Source: CAZGOM01 sp964542875 (lineage in GTDB: Bacteria; Planctomycetota; Phycisphaerae; Phycisphaerales; Phycisphaeraceae). Taken from it: a stretch of DNA of 21,835 nt. A program made the position numbers and the translations under genes. The stretch lies in contig CAZIWA010000095.1 of assembly GCA_964542875.1 (NCBI GenBank), forward strand, positions 1 to 21,835. Direction: 5' to 3'. This document shows positions 5,319 to 12,376 of this stretch, piece by piece (the first letter of the stretch is position 1; each line of letters begins with the position of its first letter). The notes below the pieces were generated by a model, which worked only from the letters and a program-made list of their open reading frames with translations, did not search any database and had not been told where the DNA came from.

Positions 5319-6488
5319 ATGAAAAAAATCAGACGTATCGGACTCATCGTCAACGCCTTTGAGGGCGAATACCTGCCCAGGTTCAAAACCGGCATCCAGG
5401 CCTACGCCCGACGCGACGGCTATTGGCGGCTCGTCGAAACCTCGCGCATGAAGTCCATCAACAGCGTCGCACGCGACGTCGAAGGCATCATCTCCCACGT
5501 CTCCGATAAACGTTACGCAAAGCTCATCGCCGCCACCGGCCTGCCCTGCATCAACGTCTCGCAAAACCTCCGCGACAATCTTCTCCCCAGCATCCGCATG
5601 GATGACAGGATCATCGGCCAGCAGGCCGCCGACTACTTCCTTCAACGCGGATACCGCCACTTTGCCTTCATGGGCTCATCCCTGGGCCCCACCGGCGCGC
5701 GCCGCCAGAGCGCATTCGTCGCCAAAATCCAGCAAGCCGGCTTTGAAGTCATCCTCTACCACAAGCCCCGCACCCACGACATCGGCAAAATCAGGCGGGA
5801 AGTCAGCCGATGGCTCCTCAAACTCCCCCGCCCCACCGCCTTGTTCACCTCCAACGACGTCCTGGGCATCACCGTCCTGGACTCCTGCCGTGAACTCCAG
5901 ATCCCCATCCCCCACGACATCGCCGTGCTCAGCGTCGGCAACGTCCACACCATCACCCGTTACAGCCATCCCCCCCTCTCAAGCATCTCCGTCAACATCA
6001 CCCGCCGCGGCTTCATCGCCGCCCAACTCCTTGACCGCCTCATCAAAGGCGACACCTCCGTCACCGGGGCCGTCCTCGTTCCCCCCGGTCGGACCATCAC
6101 CCGCCAATCCTCCGACTCCTTCGCCATCCAGGACCCCATCGCCCAGGGTGCCCTCAAATTCATCTATCAGCACGCCTGCGACCCTGTCACCGTCGATGAT
6201 GTCGCCAGCGCGCTGGGTGTCACCCGCAGATCGCTGGAACGAAAATTCCAGGACATCCTCAACACCACGCCCCATCATGAAATCCGCCGCATCCGCATGG
6301 ACAAGGCGCAGACCCTCCTCCTGGAAACCAACCTCAGCATCGCCCAGGTCGCCCTCGAATCCGGCATGGGCAACGCCGAAAACCTATGGGACGCCTTCAA
6401 TCAATTCCTCGGCCAAAGCCCCTCGGCATACCGCAAACTCCACATCGCCCCGACACGCGAAGAAGACGAACCCCCACAGACCAAATAA
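5319..6488 (+). CDS. XylR-like transcriptional regulator (LacI-type sensor + AraC HTH)
   Basis: The 389-aa protein has a periplasmic-binding-protein-like sensor (about residues 5-265) with P-T-A-L-F-T-S-N-D-V-L-G and H-P-P-L-S-S-I-S-V-N, followed by an AraC-type DNA-binding domain (about 275-375) with two helix-turn-helix units, V-D-D-V-A-S-A-L-G-V-T-R-R-S-L-E-R-K-F and I-A-Q-V-A-L-E-S-G-M, ending in the conserved G-Q-S-P-S-A-Y-R-K. This is the architecture of XylR, a sugar-responsive activator, and is very common in planctomycetes and Verrucomicrobia. One oddity is the segment usually reading like V-D-N-D after the last sensor strand, which here is V-G-N-V; a pocket acidic residue seems missing, so the ligand may not be a simple pentose. 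No clear Shine-Dalgarno precedes the ATG. It is divergent from a pseudopilin gene, its most likely target besides itself. Confidence 0.9.
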   Translation: MKKIRRIGLIVNAFEGEYLPRFKTGIQAYARRDGYWRLVETSRMKSINSVARDVEGIISHVSDKRYAKLIAATGLPCINVSQNLRDNLLPSIRMDDRIIGQQAADYFLQRGYRHFAFMGSSLGPTGARRQSAFVAKIQQAGFEVILYHKPRTHDIGKIRREVSRWLLKLPRPTALFTSNDVLGITVLDSCRELQIPIPHDIAVLSVGNVHTITRYSHPPLSSISVNITRRGFIAAQLLDRLIKGDTSVTGAVLVPPGRTITRQSSDSFAIQDPIAQGALKFIYQHACDPVTVDDVASALGVTRRSLERKFQDILNTTPHHEIRRIRMDKAQTLLLETNLSIAQVALESGMGNAENLWDAFNQFLGQSPSAYRKLHIAPTREEDEPPQTK

Positions 6489-6564
6489 GAACCACCGCAA
6501 CACCATCGATCTCCGCCGGGACTGGTCCCCTTCTTTCCGGAACCTGTCTCCTTCCCGTTCCCTC

Positions 6565-6600
6565 CGGCTGGCGCCGTGTCTTGCACAGACCAACACCAAC
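6565..6600 (+). repeat. Possible decayed copy of the intergenic hairpin repeat
   Basis: The stretch containing CGTGTCTTGCAC followed by CCAACACC matches the 3' half of the repeat at 15528-15593 at roughly 70% of positions over about 33 bp by eye. The 5' hairpin arm is not preserved. It sits in the non-coding 3' flank of the XylR-like gene. Confidence 0.3.
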
Positions 6601-6681
6601 CCCCTCACTCACCTCCCGCCCAAAAACACGTTAGCCGCAGGCGCCGGCGACGACTTTCGAGCGCCAGCCCGGCCTCTCGCT

Positions 6682-6976
6682 TCAAGGCTGTTCACCCACA
6701 ACCTCCGCCGGCGCATTCACCACACGTAAAACGACCTTCGGATGCGACGCCTTAAACGCCTGCATGGTGTTGTCGCTCACCTTTGCTTGAATCGCCAACA
6801 AGTACGCCAGAGACTGACTGCGGCCCAACATGGCCTGGCCCGCAGCATTTGCGACACCTTATCGTCGCTCGCCTTCACCGCCGCCGAGTCTCCATTCTTA
6901 TGACTCGCAGCCAGCCTGAGCGACTGCACCGGCGGCAGCAGACAGCGCACCCCAAGAGCATGAGGCATCCACGCAT
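6682..6976 (-). pseudogene. Small gene broken by two -1 frameshifts, downstream of the 1150-aa gene
   Basis: On the minus strand an ATG preceded by GAGG (6-nt spacer) starts M-R-G-C-L-M-L-L-G-C-A-V, a short signal- or lipoprotein-like leader, but this frame soon stops. A second frame continues L-P-P-V-Q-S-L-R-L-A-A-S-H-K-N-G-D-S-A, then V-K-A-S-D-D-K-V-S-Q-M-L. A third continues A-A-G-Q-A-M-L-G-R-S-Q-S-L-A-Y, then L-L-A-I-Q-A-K-V-S, and K-A-S-H-P-K-V-V-L-R-V to a TGA. Both frame changes have the direction expected of a single lost base. The restored product would be about 97 aa, exported and mostly helical; I do not recognise its family. It starts 38 nt after the stop of the large upstream gene, so it was probably its operon partner. 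Sequencing error is an alternative to true decay. Confidence 0.5.
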
Positions 6977-7014
6977 CACAAGCCTCGCCTTCCCGGTTCC
7001 CCGAACTTCTTCAG

Positions 7015-10000
7015 CTACTTCTCCAGCACAATCACATCGCCGGCATCAAGCTCAGGCAGTGTAATCACCAGTCCCTCAGGCGAAACGTCCGCCGTCACGC
7101 CCTGCGCCTTCATCGCGGTATACACCTTCGAAGGCTTCGCCAGTCCAGGCACCACGATCTTCACGCCCTTGGCCGTCGGCCACGTCGGGTCAAACACGTA
7201 CCCGATCGTCTTCCCGGCCTCGCCCAGCGAACCCGGCTTCCAACCCTCAGGCGGGTTGCTCAGCCGGTTCACCGTCAACACCGTCGACTTGGGCCCATCC
7301 AGAACATCCGCCACGATCATCGGGCTCCCCGTGATCACATCCGGCTTGATTCCCGCCTTGCTCAGCGGCGAAATCAGCAGGTCCGTCGCCACCGGGTCCA
7401 GCGTCACCGGCTCAAAATGCACCATGTTCAAGTCGGAACCGCCCTTGCCCTGAGGCCGCTTGGGCATCGCCGAAAACAACATCGCCTGTCCCGGCAGTGT
7501 GCCGATGTAGTACCCGGCGCCCTTGCCGGTCTTGGCCATCACCGCCGCCGGGCCCGCGCCTTCATACGTCGCCACCACTTCCGCGCCCGCCGCCGGCTCA
7601 AAATCCTCACGCGTGATCCGGCTGTCGAACACACCCTTCTCGGTCTTCACCTTGCCCAGCGAAGGCGTGAACACCAGTTCCAGTTTCGCGCGCAGCGGGC
7701 CTTTGAACATGTCCGCCTTCTTCACCGCACCGGTACGGCCCACCAGCGCATCCATCGCGCCAAGCGGCTGGTCGTATTGGTCCTTGCGTGCCGCGCCTGC
7801 GGTCATCACCACGGTTCCCCCATCGGCCACCCATCCCTTGATCGGGTCCACACACCGGGTATCCAGGTTCAGCCCGCCCACGTAGAGGGCCTTGTAGGGC
7901 TTGAGCCGCCCCTCAGCCACATCGTTCTCCGTCAGCAGATCCACCTGATACCCCGCCTTGCGCAGCGCGTACCAGATCGCTTTTCGTTCTTCCTGATACG
8001 CATTGGTCGCCTTGGATTCTGGCATCACCGCGTATTGCCCTTCGCCGCACACCTCCCACATGTCGGACGCTTCCGAAAGCAGGATCGCCACTTTCCCGGA
8101 CCGGGTGCGCGCCGGCAGCAGCGCTTCTTCCACATTCCCCGCCATGCCCGAAGCCAGGCGCATCGCGCGCCCGGTCTCCACGCCGCCTCGGCTGTGGATG
8201 TAGTTCTCGGTGGTCCATGAATCAGGCGACGTGCAGAACCAATCGATGTCCTTCACTCCCTGCCCCCACAGGCTGATCACGTTCTGAATCAAATGCCTGC
8301 CGGAGTTCCCCGGGTAATGCGGCATGATGTACATCTGCATCGGCGTATCGTGGTACTTCGCGCCCGCGCGCAGGTACGCCCCCAGAAACGCCACGCACAA
8401 CCGGGAAGCCTCAGGCTGTGTGTAGTCGTAGTCTTCGCTCCACGCCAGGGTCATCGCCCCGTTCCGGAAGCTCTCGATGAAGCTCGCCTGATGCATCCAG
8501 TAGAACGGATGCATGCCCCCAAGGTTGGCGGAAGTCTTGAACTTCGGCCCCGCCAGCGGCGTCATCTTCTCCGTCACCTCCCGGAACTCCTTGCACCCCT
8601 GTTCGATCACAAACTGGTGTGTCCACCAGTAGATCGCCTTGTACTTCGCCGCCTCAGGCCCGGCGGGCATCGCCGCCTTGCCTTGCGCGTCCTTGGTCGG
8701 CATCAGCCCCACGCCCGCCAGCGCATCCGGCGTAAAGCTCGCCAGCGGCACCGCTTCGTCCAGTGATTTGATTCCCAGATCCTTCGGGTCCACCTTCCGG
8801 CTCTTCAAAAACGCACGGAACTCGCCCACCAGCTTCGGGTCCTTCGCATTGATGTGCGGCAGCCCGATCTCATCTCCGAACGACACGTAATAAAACCGGT
8901 CCAGCACACCGGGAAACAGCTTGTCGGTCAGTTCCTTGGGAGACTTCTTGCTCGCCGGGTCGGGTTGATACAGCAGCCCCTTGAACGCCTCTGGATCCTT
9001 CGTGTGGTGGTACCGGCCGTTAGGCGATGGCAGCGTGATGCCCTTGGCCTTGTAGTAAGCCTCCCCATCGATCCACTTTTGCGTCTCATAGGGATAAAAC
9101 GCCAGCGTGTTGACGCCAAGGGCCAGGCTGTAATCCATCGAATCCACGAACGCCGCATGGGACGCATCCGTGTACGACATCGCCGGCGTGCCCGAATAGG
9201 CCATGATCCTCAGCTTCGAAGGCAGCGGGCCCACCATCGGCAGTGAGTTGAGCTGCCGGGTCATCTCCCGAAACACATCGGTCATCAGCCGAGTATGCGC
9301 CACCCCTTCCGGCCGCGTCAGGTCCGGCATCACCAACAGGTTCATCTCTTCCCAGTCCGGCTGCTTCTCCAGCGTTTTCACGATCGCCTTGTGGCTCGGC
9401 TCCAGCGCGATGTCCACGCGCAGGCCCACCTTCTTCAGGTCCGCCACGGGCACCTTCACGCCCTTCTCATCCACCGGGAAAGCCTTGATCGTAAACGGGC
9501 TGGAGTTCTCCGTCGTCATCGTCGGGCCCATGTCGATCCACGGCGATGTCCCGCCGGGCGCAATCGGTTTGTTCCACTGACCCGTGGGAATCGAAAGCTC
9601 CGCCCCCTGGCCGTCCCGGATCACCTTCCCGTCGGCATCGTAGAAGCGGATCTTGTCCGCCGGCGCCATCTGATAAAAGTAGTTGTAACGGTGCGCCCAG
9701 TGGTTGTATTCCAGCACCACCGGCACCGTGGAAGTGTTCACGAACCGGAAGTAGCAGTGGTTGAGCTTCTGCAGGTCATCCAGCATGGGAAACCGGCTCA
9801 TCTCCGGATTCAGCACATCCGTGATCCGCGATGTGATCAAAATCGCATCCACGGACCTTGGCCCCGTGTCGCCCACGTTCTGCGCCTTGTACATCACCAC
9901 GCGATACTTGCCTGCTTTCAGGTCCGTCTCATACCCCTCCGCGGCATCGTGATCCATCCCCCACGACCAGTACAAATCCCCCTTTTGCGTCTTGGCGCTA

Positions 10001-10467
10001 AACGAATAGTGCTTCGTCGCATCGCGCAGCCCGTAAACCTTGTCCAGCACCGTCTCCCCCGGCCGGCCTTCGTCATTGAGCCGGACCACCTTCACCCCAA
10101 ACGGATAGTTGAAAAACGGCGGGCATTCATACTTCGCCCAAACCTTAAACCGCCCATCCTTGGCGATCGTCACATCCCGGTAAATCTCCTGCACCTTCCC
10201 CTTGGGGTCGCGCTCATCGCTCATCGCATTGGCCATCCGGCTCGACCAATGCCCGCCGAACGTGTTGTTCTGTAAAAGGTCCGTCCCCCACTTGGCAAAC
10301 CGCCACCCTCCATCCTTCCCGTCCCCCACCCCCTGCATGTCTTCACACTCGATCGCAATCGCCTCATAGGGCTCAATCGGCTTCGCCTGCCCGAACACCA
10401 CGCTCGGCGCCATCAAAACAGCCGCCAGCAGACACGCCCCAACGCCCGACAAAGTCACTCGTGACAT
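7015..10467 (-). CDS. Large secreted putative glycoside hydrolase with beta-galactosidase-trimerisation-like domain (1150 aa)
   Basis: The start is set at M-S-R-V-T-L-S-G because AGGGAG lies 6 nt before it and it opens a signal peptide (L-S-G-V-G-A-C-L-L-A-A-V-L-M-A, cleavage near residue 26); the frame is open 44 codons further up but without these features. After it come a beta-rich region (about 30-400) resembling a carbohydrate-binding or accessory module, then a central region with alpha/beta-barrel character. Candidate acidic catalytic residues are E533 in Y-V-S-F-G-D-E-I-G and E678 in L-A-W-S-E-D-Y-D-Y. Residues about 790-915 (K-V-A-I-L-L-S-E-A-S-D-M-W, then Y-L-Y-V-G-G-L-type strands and V-A-D-G-G-T-V-V) look like the amidotransferase-fold trimerisation domain of GH42 enzymes. 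The substrate is unknown. It is probably periplasmic or surface-exposed. It is followed by the frameshifted small gene. Confidence 0.7.
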   Translation of the reverse strand: MSRVTLSGVGACLLAAVLMAPSVVFGQAKPIEPYEAIAIECEDMQGVGDGKDGGWRFAKWGTDLLQNNTFGGHWSSRMANAMSDERDPKGKVQEIYRDVTIAKDGRFKVWAKYECPPFFNYPFGVKVVRLNDEGRPGETVLDKVYGLRDATKHYSFSAKTQKGDLYWSWGMDHDAAEGYETDLKAGKYRVVMYKAQNVGDTGPRSVDAILITSRITDVLNPEMSRFPMLDDLQKLNHCYFRFVNTSTVPVVLEYNHWAHRYNYFYQMAPADKIRFYDADGKVIRDGQGAELSIPTGQWNKPIAPGGTSPWIDMGPTMTTENSSPFTIKAFPVDEKGVKVPVADLKKVGLRVDIALEPSHKAIVKTLEKQPDWEEMNLLVMPDLTRPEGVAHTRLMTDVFREMTRQLNSLPMVGPLPSKLRIMAYSGTPAMSYTDASHAAFVDSMDYSLALGVNTLAFYPYETQKWIDGEAYYKAKGITLPSPNGRYHHTKDPEAFKGLLYQPDPASKKSPKELTDKLFPGVLDRFYYVSFGDEIGLPHINAKDPKLVGEFRAFLKSRKVDPKDLGIKSLDEAVPLASFTPDALAGVGLMPTKDAQGKAAMPAGPEAAKYKAIYWWTHQFVIEQGCKEFREVTEKMTPLAGPKFKTSANLGGMHPFYWMHQASFIESFRNGAMTLAWSEDYDYTQPEASRLCVAFLGAYLRAGAKYHDTPMQMYIMPHYPGNSGRHLIQNVISLWGQGVKDIDWFCTSPDSWTTENYIHSRGGVETGRAMRLASGMAGNVEEALLPARTRSGKVAILLSEASDMWEVCGEGQYAVMPESKATNAYQEERKAIWYALRKAGYQVDLLTENDVAEGRLKPYKALYVGGLNLDTRCVDPIKGWVADGGTVVMTAGAARKDQYDQPLGAMDALVGRTGAVKKADMFKGPLRAKLELVFTPSLGKVKTEKGVFDSRITREDFEPAAGAEVVATYEGAGPAAVMAKTGKGAGYYIGTLPGQAMLFSAMPKRPQGKGGSDLNMVHFEPVTLDPVATDLLISPLSKAGIKPDVITGSPMIVADVLDGPKSTVLTVNRLSNPPEGWKPGSLGEAGKTIGYVFDPTWPTAKGVKIVVPGLAKPSKVYTAMKAQGVTADVSPEGLVITLPELDAGDVIVLEK

Positions 10468-10473
10468 GCAATG

Positions 10474-10479
10474 CTCCCT
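10474..10479 (-). promoter_or_regulatory. Ribosome-binding site (AGGGAG) deciding the start of the 1150-aa gene
   Basis: On the minus strand AGGGAG stands 6 nt before the ATG at 10467, directly ahead of a signal peptide. This is why the longer open frame up to 10599 was not used. Confidence 0.7.
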
Positions 10480-10622
10480 GTTTTTCGTGAACCTAAACCG
10501 CTCTGGCGGCCCCTCGACTTCTAGACGCCCCTCCACACTACCCAGTTCCCTAAACTTTTCACCCCATGAATCAACTGCCGAAAACAATAATCCCGACACC
10601 TGAAACTAACTCGTCCACCCTC

Positions 10623-11072
10623 TTACGGCACCAGCACCCGCTGAAACACCAGCTTCCCGGCCGGCCCGCACTTCCCGCAATACAGCTTCATGTGCTTCGC
10701 AGGCGCACGGTGCCGGTCAAACCGGGCATTGCACACCGGGCAATGCGCCTGCCACGCCCCCTTGGGCATCCGCACCGTCTTGGGCGCCAGCCGTTCGGCG
10801 TTGGCGCCCACCAGCTTCGCCCAATTGCGCCACACCCGCCCATGCCCCGCCTTGGCCCCCGACAACGCATGCGCAATCTCATGTTTGATCGTGTCCAGCA
10901 CTTCCAGCTCGTCGTTCAAATCCACATACGGGCCCGAAAGCTCAATGGTCTTCTTCGTGTAGTTGCACAGCCCGCACGCACGCGCCCGATGGTTGAACGC
11001 AAAATGCCACCCATGGAGCTTCCATTTCTCCATCAGCTCAAGCGTTAACGACCTCGCACGCGACCGATCCAT
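10623..11072 (-). CDS. SprT-like zinc metallopeptidase-fold protein (149 aa)
   Basis: The protein contains H64-E-I-A-H68 with a third histidine at H77 (A-G-H-G), the zinc-binding pattern of SprT/Spartan-like domains, followed by a C-terminal zinc ribbon C111-P-V-C114 and C132-G-K-C135. The N-terminal part, with L-x-x-W-x-L-H-G-W-x-F and A-C-G-L-C-N-Y, fits the start of the SprT-like family (R-x-x-G-x-C in many members). Length is about usual. Eukaryotic Spartan removes DNA-protein crosslinks; bacterial SprT-like proteins have no settled role. No signal peptide is seen, so it is cytoplasmic. GAG lies 6 nt before the ATG, a modest ribosome-binding site. It is divergent from lpxK with 73 bp between the start codons. 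Confidence 0.9.
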   Translation of the reverse strand: MDRSRARSLTLELMEKWKLHGWHFAFNHRARACGLCNYTKKTIELSGPYVDLNDELEVLDTIKHEIAHALSGAKAGHGRVWRNWAKLVGANAERLAPKTVRMPKGAWQAHCPVCNARFDRHRAPAKHMKLYCGKCGPAGKLVFQRVLVP

Positions 11073-11145
11073 AAACAGCTCGACTTCACTCTTTCATTCC
11101 GATAAACAACACCAGACACGGCTCTATTCTAGGTATGCTTTTCCC

Positions 11146-12243
11146 ATGCCCGACCCTTCCGCCATCCTCAATCTCATGCAAGGCGGCTCCCCCTTTCCCG
11201 CGTCCCCCCTGCTGCGCGCAGGCCTCCACGCCCTCACCCTCCCCTATCTGGCCGCCATTTACGTCCGCAACTTCACCTTTGACAGTGGTTTACGAAAAAC
11301 CAAACACCTCCCCCATCCCGTTGTCAGCATCGGCAACATAACCACAGGCGGAACCGGCAAAACCCCGTTTGTCCTGCACGTTGCCAACCTGCTTGCCGAC
11401 ATGGACCGCCCCCCCTGCATCCTCACCCGGGGCTACCAGCCCTCCGCTAACCACCCGCCCGGCTTCTCTGACGAGGCCCAGCTCCTCCAGGCTGCCCTGG
11501 GGGCCCGCGGCCATGTCCAGGTCAATCCCGACCGCCACGCAGCCGCCCTGCAAGCCCTGGTCAACCACCCGGACCTCCGCGCCTTCGTCATGGACGACGG
11601 CTTCCAGCACCGCAAGCTCCACCGCGACCTCGACATTGTCCTTCTCGACGCCTCCATGCACCCTGGGCTCTGGCACGCCCTTCCCCGCGGCATGATGCGC
11701 GAGCCCGCCTCCTCCCTCGCCCGGGCTTCCATGGTCATCATCACCCGGGCCAACCAGGTCTCTCCAAAGTTCAACGGCCGGCTGGACCTCCTGGAAGCCT
11801 GGGTCCTCAAGCATCACGGCCGCTACGCCGCCGGCCGCGCCATCCACACCTGGCAAGGCTACCTCGACGCCCTCGACCGGCCCCAGCCCCCCGACGCCCT
11901 CGAATCCCACCCCAGAATCCTCGCCCTCTGTGCCCTGGGCAATCCAAACGCCTTCTTCGACATGGCCAAATCCCACGCTTCCCCCACTGCGGACATCCAA
12001 ACCCACGCCTTGCCCGACCACCATTCCTTTCCCTCCTTCCAATCCTTCGACACCCAGATCCTCACCCCCGCCCGCCAGCAGAACGCCTGCCTTCTCACCA
12101 CCGAAAAAGACTGGGTCAAGCTTAAACCCCTCATCCCCCCTGCCGCGCTGGATTCCCTGCCCCCCATCCTTCGCCCGAAGCTCGCATTGGAGTTCATCCA
12201 CGGCCCCGATCCGATTCCTCAGGCCCTTAAATCCATCCTGTAA
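11146..12243 (+). CDS. lpxK: Tetraacyldisaccharide 4'-kinase
   Basis: LpxK phosphorylates the 4' position of the lipid A disaccharide precursor at the inner face of the cytoplasmic membrane, using ATP. The start chosen gives 365 aa, normal for the family; the frame is open further upstream but that part overlaps the divergent SprT-like gene and is not LpxK-like. The N-terminal hydrophobic stretch (about 22-40) is the membrane-associating helix. The P-loop is G63-N-I-T-T-G-G-T-G-K-T73, with S-I-G-N before it. L-T-R-G-Y and D-E-A-Q-L-L follow, then the M-D150-D151-G-F-Q-H155-R-K-L motif holding catalytic residues, and near the end T-T-E-K-D-W-V-K. All family landmarks are present. No other lpx genes are nearby. 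Its presence supports lipid A in this organism. Confidence 0.95.
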   Translation: MPDPSAILNLMQGGSPFPASPLLRAGLHALTLPYLAAIYVRNFTFDSGLRKTKHLPHPVVSIGNITTGGTGKTPFVLHVANLLADMDRPPCILTRGYQPSANHPPGFSDEAQLLQAALGARGHVQVNPDRHAAALQALVNHPDLRAFVMDDGFQHRKLHRDLDIVLLDASMHPGLWHALPRGMMREPASSLARASMVIITRANQVSPKFNGRLDLLEAWVLKHHGRYAAGRAIHTWQGYLDALDRPQPPDALESHPRILALCALGNPNAFFDMAKSHASPTADIQTHALPDHHSFPSFQSFDTQILTPARQQNACLLTTEKDWVKLKPLIPPAALDSLPPILRPKLALEFIHGPDPIPQALKSIL

Positions 12244-12376
12244 TCCACTCCACTTGCAGTAATAACACTGTGGGGATAAGCGCCGCTCTTCCCTACCCAT
12301 GCGCTCCCCGGGTACCATGGTTCATCAATTGGTTCTTTCCAACTCACTTCCCGGCATTACCTAATAAAGGGCCGCC

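Noticed and set aside
7417..8220. 267-codon plus-strand frame opposite the 1150-aa gene
   Set aside because: Arg/His-rich antisense shadow of a G+C-rich gene; no start signal and no recognisable motif.
10468..10599. 44-codon N-terminal extension of the 1150-aa protein
   Set aside because: The extension has no ribosome-binding site and would bury the signal peptide; AGGGAG precedes the inner ATG.
11290..12318. 342-codon minus-strand frame opposite lpxK
   Set aside because: Gly/Val/Glu-rich antisense shadow; lpxK on the other strand has every family motif.
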